DNA of 64,000 bases, from the NCBI RefSeq assembly GCF_001698225.1, contig NZ_CP016594.1, positions 2,914,001 through 2,978,000 on the forward strand, written 5' to 3'. Source of the stretch: Gordonia terrae (GTDB taxonomy: Bacteria; Actinomycetota; Actinomycetes; Mycobacteriales; Mycobacteriaceae). Made by a program: the position numbers and the translations under genes. Positions 16,605 to 24,585 of this stretch are shown here, piece by piece. The stretch's first letter is position 1. Each line of letters begins with the position of its first letter. The notes beneath the pieces are model-generated. The model worked only from the letters and a program-made list of their open reading frames with translations. It was not told where the DNA came from and did not search any database.

Positions 16605-16889
16605 GTGGCCGATGTGTTCCATGCGCTCGATGACTCGACGAGGCGGGCAATCCTCGACGAACTCGTCGAGCGTGACGGTCAGACGCTGTTCGAGATCTGC
16701 GGACGTCTCACATCTCGGCGTGGGTTGAACCTGAGCCGGCAGGCGATCTCGCAGCATCTGGGTGTGCTGGAGACGGCCGGACTCGTCCACACCGAGAAAC
16801 GTGGACGCTCCAAATTCCACTACTTCGACCCCGCACCGCTCGACGAGATCGCCGACCGGTGGCCCGCCCATCGAAAGGACCTCCCATGA
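16605..16889 (+). CDS. ArsR family transcriptional regulator
   Basis: 94 residues from GTG 16605. ATG at 16575 overlaps the -35 box and is rejected. Winged-helix signature: VADVFHALDDSTRRAILDEL, then LSRQAISQHLGVLETAGLVH and KRGRSKFHYFDPAPLDEI. No Cys metal site of the classic ELCVCDL type is seen, so it more likely belongs to the non-metal subgroup often paired with VOC or SRPBCC proteins. Its stop overlaps the VOC start (ATGA), so the two are co-translated and probably autoregulated from the operator in the promoter. Confidence 0.88.
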   Translation: MADVFHALDDSTRRAILDELVERDGQTLFEICGRLTSRRGLNLSRQAISQHLGVLETAGLVHTEKRGRSKFHYFDPAPLDEIADRWPAHRKDLP

Positions 16890-17290
16890 GACTCACATTG
16901 ATGTCCGTCTTCGTCGACGACCAGCGCAAGGCGCACGAGTTCTACACCGAGATACTGGGATTCACCACGCGGCACGACATTCCGATGGGGGAGGACACGT
17001 GGTGGCTGACGGTCGTCTCCCCTCAAGACCCAGAGGGGATGGAACTCCTCCTCGAACCGTCCGGCCACCCCGCGGTGAAACCCTACCGGGATGCGCTCAT
17101 CGAAGACGGAATCCCGCTGGCGCAGTTCGCTGTCGACGATGTGCAGGCCGAGTACGACAGGCTGCGCGGACTCGGCGTCGAGTTCACCCAGGAACCCACC
17201 GACATCGGCCCCGCGATCGTCGCGGTATTCGACGACACGTGCGGCAACCTGATCCAGATCGCCGCTACGAAAGACGCGGCCCCGCAGTGA
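16886..17290 (+). CDS. VOC (glyoxalase/bleomycin-resistance fold) protein
   Basis: 134 residues. ATG 16886 overlaps the arsR stop by 4 bases and follows AAAGGA. Two beta-alpha-beta-beta-beta halves are visible: LMSVFVDDQRKAHEFYTEIL, then IPLAQFAVDDVQAEYDRLRG and AVFDDTCGNLIQIA. Proteins of this kind bind a metal or small hydrophobic compound; many ArsR-linked members are of unknown function. Its TGA directly abuts the converging DUF2235 gene with no spacer. Confidence 0.87.
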   Translation: MRLTLMSVFVDDQRKAHEFYTEILGFTTRHDIPMGEDTWWLTVVSPQDPEGMELLLEPSGHPAVKPYRDALIEDGIPLAQFAVDDVQAEYDRLRGLGVEFTQEPTDIGPAIVAVFDDTCGNLIQIAATKDAAPQ

Positions 17291-18481
17291 CTATCGCGGG
17301 GTGACCAGCGGCGGTGCCGTGGGGACCGACGCAGCCGGAGGTTTCGGCGCGGTGACCGGTCGCTCGAGCGGAGGAATCTCGACCGCGCGGACCGACAAGT
17401 CCTTGATCAGCTCTTCCCACGCGCCGATGTTCGTCGCCCTCTTCTTGCGTGACCCGACATCGTCATTCCACCGAGTGAGCGCAGGCGCGGCTATATACAG
17501 CGGCCTTGCAGGATCATTCTTGTCCGCCTCGAGCAATCGCGACTGACCCTTGTGACGCACGGTTTCTCCGCGCATCCGCAGCGGGCCGAAGGCGAGCTTG
17601 ACGATGTTGACGATGCGGTACGCGGCGTTCATCGACTTGTTGGTCGTGTACCTCTCGTTCGACGGGTCGATGGGGAAGCTGATGGGCGTGAATCGCTTGT
17701 AGCAGAACTGCAGGCCGGCAAGGTCCGCCTCGCGCACCATCCAGGACAGACTCAGTTCCGAGGGTTCAGTGACCGCCAGACCACCGCCGATGTCGGAGTG
17801 GACCCCCTCGAACCACACCTGTTTGACGTCGATCTTGCCCTCATCTGCCTTGTCGACTTCCCAGACGCAGGGATCGAATGTCAGCCGACGTTCGTCGATG
17901 GCGAGCGCCTGTCTGGCCACTGCGACGTTCTTGCCGAGCTTCACGTCGTGGAACTTGTGCTTGACGCGGGTGATGCCGGGAACGCCGAGGGCACCGACGG
18001 TGTCGAACACACCGATGAACTTGACCGGCACCGGGGCGCCTGGGGTCTTCGCCGGACGATCTTCCCGCTTCATCCGGTAGTACCGCAGGACGGTTTCGAA
18101 GAGGTTCTCGGTCGGATGCTGCGCGAGTTCGAGCGGTGAAACCAGCCCGACCTGCCAGATCATGCCGCCAAGACTCCGTGCGGTGTACGCGCCGCGACTG
18201 AACCCGAAGACGAAGATCTCATCGCCGGGCTCGTAGTTCAGAGCGAGGAATCGGTAGGCATCGACCAGGTTGGCATCCAGCCCGCGACCGAATGCACCGC
18301 CGATGATCCGGTCCGACCAGCCGGATCCGGTTCCGACTCCGTTGACATAGTGAACGAGTTGGACCGTCCCGTCGTCGGCATCAGTGGTGACGGCCCGGGC
18401 GATCTTCTCCACATTCGAAATTCTCGGGTCCTTCGACGACTTCCACGTACCGTCGCAGCAGACCACCAGACGCTTCTTCAT
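17291..18481 (-). CDS. DUF2235 alpha/beta hydrolase
   Basis: 396 residues. The fold opens with RLVVCCDGTWKSSKDPRISN. The nucleophile elbow is VFGFSRGAYTARSLGG (G-x-S-x-G). Aspartate in FIGVFDTVGALG and histidine in WFEGVHSDIGGGLA complete a Ser-Asp-His triad. The last 30 residues are Pro/Ala-rich. The same domain occurs in type VI phospholipase effectors, but no secretion signal or delivery gene is here, so an intracellular lipase/esterase role is more likely. Its 3' end abuts the VOC gene. Confidence 0.88.
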   Translation of the reverse strand: MKKRLVVCCDGTWKSSKDPRISNVEKIARAVTTDADDGTVQLVHYVNGVGTGSGWSDRIIGGAFGRGLDANLVDAYRFLALNYEPGDEIFVFGFSRGAYTARSLGGMIWQVGLVSPLELAQHPTENLFETVLRYYRMKREDRPAKTPGAPVPVKFIGVFDTVGALGVPGITRVKHKFHDVKLGKNVAVARQALAIDERRLTFDPCVWEVDKADEGKIDVKQVWFEGVHSDIGGGLAVTEPSELSLSWMVREADLAGLQFCYKRFTPISFPIDPSNERYTTNKSMNAAYRIVNIVKLAFGPLRMRGETVRHKGQSRLLEADKNDPARPLYIAAPALTRWNDDVGSRKKRATNIGAWEELIKDLSVRAVEIPPLERPVTAPKPPAASVPTAPPLVTPR

Positions 18482-18585
18482 TTTTCCGACCCTCCACAGG
18501 CTCGCACGCGGCCCACCCGACGATGACGATAGTCGCTTCGCGCAGACGGGTGCAGCAGTTGTCGGTCGTACGGTTTACTGCGGTC

Positions 18586-19095
18586 ATGAGCTTTCTGGAC
18601 GTTCCACCGAGCCGATTCGCGATCGTCTGTGCCACCGTCCTCGGCGTCCTGCTCGTCGCAGCCCTCGGGGCCGCACCGGCCGGCGCCGCACCGCCGACCA
18701 CGGGCCTCGACCCGGTCCTGGCGACGTCCTATCAACAGGCGTCGAATGCTGCTCGTGCACAGGGGGTTCCGTTGTGGATCACCTCCGGCAAGAGAACTCA
18801 CGCCGAGCAACGTCAGATGTGGCGGGATGCGATCGCGACCTACGGAAGCCCCGAAGCCGCCCGACGGTGGGTCCTGCCACCGGAGCAGTCGAGCCACGTG
18901 CACGGTCGGGCCATCGACGTCGGACCGCGGGAAGGGGCCGCCTGGCTCCAGCGCACCGGATATCGCTGGGGCCTGTGTCGGACGTTCGCGAACGAGTGGT
19001 GGCACTTCGAGATCGCGACCGTGCCCGGCCTGCCGTGTCCGGCGATGTGGCCCGACGCCGCTGTCCGCGCCGATCGCGGCGGCGACCCTTCGTGA
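18586..19095 (+). CDS. secreted M15 D-alanyl-D-alanine carboxypeptidase-like protein
   Basis: 169 residues from ATG 18586. Signal peptide: residues 10-35 (VCATVLGVLLVAALGAAPAG). The VanY/M15 zinc site is complete: H104-x2-G-x-A-x-D111 in SSHVHGRAIDVG, and E147/H150 in NEWWHFE. It should trim D-Ala from peptidoglycan stem peptides outside the membrane. It is divergent from the DUF2235 gene. The last residues (DPS) and stop codon lie inside a palindromic-repeat half (GACCCTTCGTGA), so the original C-terminus may have been altered. Confidence 0.88.
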   Translation: MSFLDVPPSRFAIVCATVLGVLLVAALGAAPAGAAPPTTGLDPVLATSYQQASNAARAQGVPLWITSGKRTHAEQRQMWRDAIATYGSPEAARRWVLPPEQSSHVHGRAIDVGPREGAAWLQRTGYRWGLCRTFANEWWHFEIATVPGLPCPAMWPDAAVRADRGGDPS

Positions 19096-19167
19096 CGGCC
19101 CTCCGCAAGCTCCGGGCCTCCTCAGGGAGCAGTACAACCGCCCCCGCAAGCTCCGGGCCTCCTCAGG
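19084..19167. repeat. palindromic repeat, copy 2: right half plus a duplicated quarter
   Basis: Only the right half is present: GACCCTTCGTG from 19084 through GCTCCGGGC to CTCCTCAGGGAGCA ending at 19131. At 19144-19167 the segment CCGCAAGCTCCGGGCCTCCT plus CAGG recurs. No left half is seen, so this copy cannot fold into the long hairpin. The first 12 bases are the end of the M15 peptidase gene. Confidence 0.75.
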
Positions 19168-19274
19168 CGAGAACGACCGAAAAGATCTCTGCCGAAGATG
19201 TCGAATGGCGCCCCGCGAGGTCGTCATCACTGCACACGGACCGATGAGCGGCCCGACGAACGAGAGGTCAGACC

Positions 19275-19652
19275 ATGCATTACTCACTGCTCCTGCACTA
19301 CCCGGAGATGGACGCGTCGACCCTCGGTGACGAGGCCATCGCACAGGGAGAAGCTGCGTTCGCGGCCTACACCACTGCCCTCCAGAAGGCAGGCGTGCTC
19401 GTGAGCGCCGAAGTCCTGCAACACTCGGACGTCACCACGACGCTGCGCAAGGTCGACGGTCAACTCGTGGTTCAGGACGGTCCGTTCGCCGACACCAAAG
19501 AGCAACTCGGCGGAACCGTCGTCATCGATGTCGGCAACCTTGACGCCGCCATCGAGTGGGCGCGTCAGGCGCCACCGATCGAGTGGGGAGTCGTCGAGAT
19601 CAGGCCCGGCGCCACTTACACCGTCGACGGTGCCTGGACGCCCAACGCATGA
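19275..19652 (+). CDS. YCII/DGPF-domain protein
   Basis: 125 residues. MHYSLLLHYPEMD opens the fold; LVVQDGPFADTKEQLGGTVV contains the DGPF signature, and EIRPGATYTVDGA follows. It is a small alpha/beta-barrel protein of unknown reaction. It is encoded directly before, and overlapping (ATGA), an ECF sigma gene: the standard arrangement for the ECF42 group, where one or more DGPF proteins are co-transcribed with and probably controlled by the sigma factor. Confidence 0.9.
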   Translation: MHYSLLLHYPEMDASTLGDEAIAQGEAAFAAYTTALQKAGVLVSAEVLQHSDVTTTLRKVDGQLVVQDGPFADTKEQLGGTVVIDVGNLDAAIEWARQAPPIEWGVVEIRPGATYTVDGAWTPNA

Positions 19653-20899
19653 CCCGACGAGAAGCGCACACCGCCGCCGAACATGCCGCCCGAGCGTCAT
19701 ATTCGCGGTTGGTGGCGCTTCTCGCAGCTTCCTCGGGCGACCTCGCTCTGGCCGAGGACGCTCTGGCAGCCGCCTTCGAACGGGCGCTCGTCACCTGGTC
19801 CGCCGACGGGGTGCCCGCGAACCCCGAGGGATGGCTACTCACGGTCGCGCGCAATGAGCAGCGCGACGTCTGGAAGTCGGCGGCGCACCGCACGTCGACC
19901 GTTCTCGACGACACCCTTTCGCCAGGAGCCACCGCCGTGACCCCCTTCGACGATGTGGACCCGGACGCCATCCCCGACAGGCGACTCGAGCTCCTGTTCA
20001 CCTGTGCGCATCCGGCCATCGACGCAGCAGCCCGAACCCCGCTCATGATGCAGTCGGTGCTCGGCTTCGAAGCGACCGACATCGCTGGTGCGTTCGCAGT
20101 CGCGCCGTCGGCGATGTCGCAACGTCTGGTTCGTGCGAAACGTCGCATCCGCGACGCACGCATACCGTTCGTCGTTCCCGACCGCGCGTCGATGCCCGGA
20201 CGCCTACCCGCAGTCCTCGAGGCCGTCTACGGATGTTTCGCGATCACGTGGAACGACGCGGACGGCGCCGACCCCGACACCGTCGAATCGATGGCGGGGG
20301 AGTCGCTGTACCTGGCCGTCACGCTGGCCTCGCTGCTCGACGACCCGGAGGCCTGGGGTCTCGCCGCGCTCATCGCGCTGTCGCTGTCGCGGGCTCCGGC
20401 GCGAATCGGGCCGTTCGTTCCGCTCGACGAGCAGGATCCCTCGACCTGGGATGAGGAGCTGATCCGCGATGGCGAGGTGATGCTTCGACACGCCTCGTCG
20501 TTCGGCCGACCACACGGCCGATTCCAGCTCGAAGCGGCCATGCAGTCCGTTCACGCCGACCGCGCACGCACCGGTGTCGTCGACTGGGCTGCGTTGCGGT
20601 CGCTCTCGTCCGCGCTGGTGTCCGTGTCGCCGACGCTCGGTGCACGGGTTGCTCACGCCGGGATCGTCGGGCGCGCGAATTCTGCCCTGGACGGACTGTC
20701 CCTGCTCGACGAATTGAGCGGTGATGCAGCGGATTTCGGACCGTTCCACGCTGCGAGAGCGGATCTTCTGGTACGGGCCGGGCACTGCGATGCGGCGCGT
20801 GAGCACTTCGAACGGGCCGCGGCGCTCACCGGCGACGAGCGCGCACAGGACTACCTTCGACGCCGTGCGGGTGAGGTGTCGCAGGACCGTCGCGAGTGA
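19649..20899 (+). CDS. ECF RNA polymerase sigma factor, ECF42 type with C-terminal extension
   Basis: 416 residues, about twice the length of a minimal ECF sigma. Region 2: RLVALLAASSGDLALAEDAL and ANPEGWLLTVARNEQRDVWK. Region 4: LLFTCAHPAIDAAARTPLMM and IAGAFAVAPSAMSQRLVRAK. The extension of about 230 residues is helical and TPR-like (RADLLVRAGHCDAAREHFER). No anti-sigma gene is adjacent; in this group the extension is thought to control activity. Start overlaps the DGPF gene. The likely target includes the DGPF operon itself. Confidence 0.92.
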   Translation: MTRREAHTAAEHAARASYSRLVALLAASSGDLALAEDALAAAFERALVTWSADGVPANPEGWLLTVARNEQRDVWKSAAHRTSTVLDDTLSPGATAVTPFDDVDPDAIPDRRLELLFTCAHPAIDAAARTPLMMQSVLGFEATDIAGAFAVAPSAMSQRLVRAKRRIRDARIPFVVPDRASMPGRLPAVLEAVYGCFAITWNDADGADPDTVESMAGESLYLAVTLASLLDDPEAWGLAALIALSLSRAPARIGPFVPLDEQDPSTWDEELIRDGEVMLRHASSFGRPHGRFQLEAAMQSVHADRARTGVVDWAALRSLSSALVSVSPTLGARVAHAGIVGRANSALDGLSLLDELSGDAADFGPFHAARADLLVRAGHCDAAREHFERAAALTGDERAQDYLRRRAGEVSQDRRE

Positions 20900-21050
20900 G
20901 CCGAAGGGTGCTGTCGGGCGACGCAGAGGGAGTCACGACCGACCAGGGGAGAATTCTCCGCTCGCTGAGCTCGGGCCCCAGTCGACGGGTCGCCGGCGGG
21001 TCTCACCCAAACCGCGGGAATGCCTGAATCTGGCAACACGGACGACCTAA

Positions 21051-21068
21051 TGTGTGACGCGAGACACA
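21051..21068 (+). promoter_or_regulatory. candidate operator upstream of the acyl-CoA ligase
   Basis: TGTGTGACGCGAGACACA has arms TGTGT and ACACA separated by 8 bases, ending 67 bases before the ligase start. The same 236-base gap also holds the perfect palindrome GGAGAATTCTCC at 20948-20959. The regulator is unknown; spacing is wrong for a CRP/GlxR site. Confidence 0.35.
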
Positions 21069-21135
21069 ACAGTGCCGACCCCTCGACGAGGGAGTTCACA
21101 ACGGGTCGAGTCCGCTCGACGAATGGGAGGCAGTC

Positions 21136-22746
21136 ATGACTGCAAGTGCCGACGTCACCAGCAATCTGACGACGGAACCGTACCGCTCGCGCCGCAATCA
21201 CTGGAACAACCAGGTGCGCCGGCACGCCATGATGACCCCGGACAAGACAGCGATCACCTACCTCGACAAGAACACCAGCTGGAAAGAACTCGACGACCGG
21301 TCGCACGCCTTCGGCGCGGCCCTCCATCGGCGTGGCGTCCAGTTCGGTGATCGGATCCTGATGGCCTTGCTCAATCGCACCGAGTACATCGAGGCGATCC
21401 TCGGGGCCACCCTGATCGGTGCCATCCCGGTGCCGGTGAACATCCGCATGAGTCCGGCCGAAGTCGCGTACCTCGTCACCGACAGCGGGGCGAAGGTCGT
21501 CGTCACGGAAACGCTGCTCGCGCCGATCGCCGACGCGGTCGCCGGGTCGACCGGCCAGATCGACACCATCATCGTCGTCGACGGCAGCGACAACGACGCC
21601 CATCTCGACTTCGAGACCCTCCTCGCGGAGGACGCGTCGGACCTGCCGGAGGTCGACGTGCCGGAGGACACCGTCGCCGCCATCATGTACACCTCGGGCA
21701 CCACGGGAAAGCCCAAGGGCGCCATGCTCACCCACCAGAACATCCAGGCGCAGGCCGTGACGACGATCGCCACGGCCGGGGCACAGTCCGGTTCCGATGA
21801 CGTCGCGTCGATCGTGCCGCCGTTGTTCCACATCGCCGGGATCGGCGGCTTCGCGCCGATCTTCTACCGCGGGGTGCGTGCGGTCCTGCATCCACTCGGT
21901 GCGTTCGATCCCGACACGATGCTCGACACCCTCGAACGCGAAGGCGTCACCTCGGTGTTCATGGTGCCTGCGCAGTGGCAGGCGGTATCTGCGGCACAGA
22001 AGGCGCGACCCCGGGACCTCAAGCTGCGCACCATGAGCTGGGGCGCGGCGCCGGCCTCGGACACCGTGCTCAATGCGATGAACGAGTCCTTCCCGGGAGC
22101 CGCGAACATGACCGCGTTCGGGCAGACCGAGATGTCTCCGGTGACGACGATCCTGGAGGGCAAGGACGCGCTGCGCAAGCTCGGCTCGATCGGCAAGGTC
22201 GTGCCGGCGGTCACCGCGCGGATCGTCGATCCGCTCATGAACGACGTCAAGCCCGGTGAGGTCGGGGAGATCGTCTACCGCGGACCCAACATGATGATCG
22301 GCTACTGGAACAAGCCCGAGGCGACCGCAGAAGCGTTCCGCGGCGGGTGGTTCCACTCGGGCGACCTCGTCCGGCAGGACGAGGAGGGGTTCCTCTACGT
22401 CGTCGACCGTGCCAAGGACATGATCATCTCGGGTGGCGAGAACATCTACTGCGCCGAGGTCGAGAATGCGCTCTACGGGCACCCGAGCATCGCCGAGGCC
22501 GCCATCATCGGTCGTGCGGACGAGAAGTGGGGCGAGGTACCGGTCGCGGTGGTGGTGCTCGCCGAGGGCGTCGATGATCTCACCCTCGCCGAACTCGAAC
22601 CGCACCTCAACGAGAACCTCGCCCGATTCAAGCACCCGAAGGACCTGGTGATCATCGACGAGTTGCCCCGCAATGCGGGCGGCAAGGTCGTGAAGCCGAG
22701 ACTTCGGGAAGCCTACGGCAGCAAGGACGCCGGCCTGTCCAACTGA
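21136..22746 (+). CDS. acyl-CoA synthetase (AMP-forming, FadD-like)
   Basis: 536 residues; ATG 21136 follows GGGAGG. Adenylate-forming motifs in order: YTSGTTGKPKGAMLTHQN (about residue 185), FGQTEMSPVT, GYWNKPEATAEAFRGGWFHS, VDRAKDMIISGGENIYCAEV, and the catalytic lysine in GGKVVKPRLRE near the end. It activates a carboxylic acid with ATP and CoA in the cytosol. The substrate (fatty, aromatic or steroid side-chain acid) cannot be read from the motifs. The gene appears monocistronic, followed by a palindromic repeat. The converging crotonase gene may serve the same beta-oxidation-like route. Confidence 0.92.
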   Translation: MTASADVTSNLTTEPYRSRRNHWNNQVRRHAMMTPDKTAITYLDKNTSWKELDDRSHAFGAALHRRGVQFGDRILMALLNRTEYIEAILGATLIGAIPVPVNIRMSPAEVAYLVTDSGAKVVVTETLLAPIADAVAGSTGQIDTIIVVDGSDNDAHLDFETLLAEDASDLPEVDVPEDTVAAIMYTSGTTGKPKGAMLTHQNIQAQAVTTIATAGAQSGSDDVASIVPPLFHIAGIGGFAPIFYRGVRAVLHPLGAFDPDTMLDTLEREGVTSVFMVPAQWQAVSAAQKARPRDLKLRTMSWGAAPASDTVLNAMNESFPGAANMTAFGQTEMSPVTTILEGKDALRKLGSIGKVVPAVTARIVDPLMNDVKPGEVGEIVYRGPNMMIGYWNKPEATAEAFRGGWFHSGDLVRQDEEGFLYVVDRAKDMIISGGENIYCAEVENALYGHPSIAEAAIIGRADEKWGEVPVAVVVLAEGVDDLTLAELEPHLNENLARFKHPKDLVIIDELPRNAGGKVVKPRLREAYGSKDAGLSN

Positions 22747-22810
22747 TCCGATGCCGGCCCGGGCGGGCTACAAAAGACTCCGCACCCGAATCCGAAAGAA
22801 GCGTCCCCCC

Positions 22811-22921
22811 TGCTCCCTGAGGAGCGCCCGGAGCTTGCGGAGGGCGCGTCACGAAGGGTCGTGGCGAGATGCGTCGCCGACCCTTCGTGGCTCGTCGCTA
22901 GCGCTTCTCGCACCTCAGGGA
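22811..22921. repeat. palindromic repeat, copy 3: hybrid of A-type left and B-type right halves
   Basis: The left half matches copy 1 (TGCTCCCTGAGGAG, GAGCTTGCGGAGGG, CACGAAGGGTC). The right half matches the 33-kb copy (GACCCTTCGTGGCTCGTCGC, CGCACCTCAGGGA). The inner arms still pair but the outer sequences pair only partly. A tail to about 22990 (CAGGGACCAGTG, TTTCTTCG, GGGGAGC) parallels the tail of copy 4. It lies between converging genes; the rest of 22747-23014 holds nothing recognisable. Confidence 0.8.
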
Positions 22922-23014
22922 CCCGGGGTCATACGGATCCTTCGGATCAGGGACCAGTGCTTTTGCGGTTTCTTCGAATTGGGGAGCTTAGATTGACACA
23001 GGGCGGGGGTCCGG

Positions 23015-23815
23015 TCACTCCGGGTCGGCGAAGCTCGGCTCGCGCCGCGCCATCCCGGCGTGGACGGCCTCCATCTGATTGGGCGAGCCCATCAGGCCGA
23101 CCTGGAGTTCGCTCTCCAGCATCAGCGCCGCAGCCGGATCCGTGCCCGCCCACGACTCGTCGTAGAGACGTTTGGCAGCGCGGACCGCGTGCGGCGACTT
23201 CGACGCGATCTCGTGCGCCAGCTCGAGCGCAGCGGTGAGCGGATCATCGACGACGCGCGTGACGAGCCCGAGCCGCTGGGCCTCCGCGCCGTCGATGATG
23301 CGTCCGGTGAACGTCAGTTCCTTTGCGACGTCCGCGGACACGAGTCGCGGCAGCGTCTGCGTGATGCCCATGTCGGGCACCAGACCCCACTTGACCTCCA
23401 TGATGGACAGGCGCGCATCAGGGGTCGAGTAGCGGATGTCGGCGCCCAGCGCGATCTGCAGGCCACCGCCGAAACAGTTTCCGGTGATCGCCGCGATCAC
23501 CGGCGCGGGGATCCGGCCCCAGTCCAGCGACACCCGCTGCGCGTGGTTGCCGAGCACACCCGGTTCGCGGTCCAGCAGCGAGTTCACGCCGCCACCTTGA
23601 CCCAGGCTCGACACGTCGAGTCCGGAGCAGAAGCTCTTGCCCGAACCGTGCACGACCACGGCCCGGACGCGCTTGTCGGCGGCCAGCGCGCCCGTCACGT
23701 CGATGAGGGCTTCAAACATCGCCGGGTCGAGGGCGTTGTGTTTGTCGGCCCGGTTGAGCGTCGCGGTGGCGACGCCCGCATCGTCGATGTTCACGATGAT
23801 CCGCTGCTCGGTCAT
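23015..23815 (-). CDS. enoyl-CoA hydratase/isomerase (crotonase) family protein
   Basis: 266 residues from ATG 23815. ATG 23830 overlaps the previous stop and is an alternative. Crotonase features: oxyanion loops GSGKSFCSGLDVSSL and AITGNCFGGGLQIALGADIR, active-site segment SIMEVKWGLVPDMGITQTLP, and helix HAVRAAKRLYDESWAG. The first catalytic Glu position is kept (MEV), while the second reads PDMG. The double-Glu hydratase mechanism is therefore uncertain, and an isomerase or other acyl-CoA role is possible. Last gene of a minus-strand run; the reading frame overlaps the membrane-protein stop region. Confidence 0.88.
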   Translation of the reverse strand: MTEQRIIVNIDDAGVATATLNRADKHNALDPAMFEALIDVTGALAADKRVRAVVVHGSGKSFCSGLDVSSLGQGGGVNSLLDREPGVLGNHAQRVSLDWGRIPAPVIAAITGNCFGGGLQIALGADIRYSTPDARLSIMEVKWGLVPDMGITQTLPRLVSADVAKELTFTGRIIDGAEAQRLGLVTRVVDDPLTAALELAHEIASKSPHAVRAAKRLYDESWAGTDPAAALMLESELQVGLMGSPNQMEAVHAGMARREPSFADPE

Positions 23816-23819
23816 GAGG

Positions 23820-24533
23820 TCATTTCCCATCTGTTGCAGGGTGTTTGATCTGGTCGAGTTGACGACCGCGGCGCCGGTAGCGCCAGATGAAGTAGCCGAC
23901 CCCGATCGCCAGAACGATTCCGATGACCACGCCCCACGCGGTGGCGGCTCGAAAGCCGGGCGCGTCGACGTCGAAGATCCGTTCACCGGCGTGTGCGCCG
24001 TTTCCGCCGCCTGCGACCACGGTGAGGGTGAGCAGATTGGGGACCGCGATGATCACGCCGAGAACGGCGAACATGATCGTCGGGACGTTCTTCATCCGGC
24101 TGCGGTTGACGAACGCCAGGGTGAAGAACAGCACGGGCAGGAAGGTGCAGACGATCCCCAGCACCAGCCCGGTGCCGATGCCGCGGCTGAACGATCCCTC
24201 GACGCGCTGTCCGATCTGACCGGCCCACCAGCGCGGCAGGAACGCCTCGAGGATGAAGTACGTGACCACGAGCAGGGCGGCGATGACAAGACCGATCACC
24301 ACCTTCTTCACAACGGCGTTCGCACGCTCGCCGGCCGTCTTTTTGGCCGGCGGCGCGTCCGTCGTCGACCCATCCGGTGGCACCGCACCCGGGGTCTCGA
24401 CGGGATACGAGGTGGCCGGCGGGGTTGTCCCGGGTGGCGTATGTCCCGGTGGGAACGCGCCTGACGGAGTCTGTCCCGGCCCGCCCGGCGTCGGGTGGCC
24501 GGAGGGATTCGCAGAGAACGGTTCGTTGCTCAT
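23820..24533 (-). CDS. membrane protein with Pro-rich cytoplasmic N-terminus
   Basis: 237 residues. The first 60 are Pro/Gly/Thr-rich and low-complexity (PGGPGQTPSGAFPPGHTPP). Four or five hydrophobic segments follow (KVVIGLVIAALLVVTYFILE, LVLGIVCTFLPVLFFTLAF, IMFAVLGVIIAVPNLLTLTV, WGVVIGIVLAIGVGYFIW) and a basic tail. Similar proteins occur across Mycobacteriales with no known function. The gene lies 5 bases before the crotonase start and 52 after the FAD oxidoreductase gene. Confidence 0.8.
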   Translation of the reverse strand: MSNEPFSANPSGHPTPGGPGQTPSGAFPPGHTPPGTTPPATSYPVETPGAVPPDGSTTDAPPAKKTAGERANAVVKKVVIGLVIAALLVVTYFILEAFLPRWWAGQIGQRVEGSFSRGIGTGLVLGIVCTFLPVLFFTLAFVNRSRMKNVPTIMFAVLGVIIAVPNLLTLTVVAGGGNGAHAGERIFDVDAPGFRAATAWGVVIGIVLAIGVGYFIWRYRRRGRQLDQIKHPATDGK

Positions 24534-24585
24534 GCGCCGAGTCTATGCGCGGTCGCCACCCTGTCCGCCGGGATGAGCGACACGG

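Noticed and set aside
17291..18481. Type VI secretion phospholipase effector
   Set aside because: The DUF2235 domain is shared with such effectors, but no VgrG, PAAR, immunity or other secretion gene is present, and actinobacteria lack classical T6SS.
21051..21068. CRP/GlxR binding site
   Set aside because: TGTGT and ACACA are 8 bases apart and do not match the TGTGA-N6-TCACA spacing; kept only as an unassigned operator.
20851..22635. A 594-codon minus-strand open frame
   Set aside because: Antisense to the acyl-CoA ligase, which has all adenylate-forming motifs; no domain is visible in the antisense translation.
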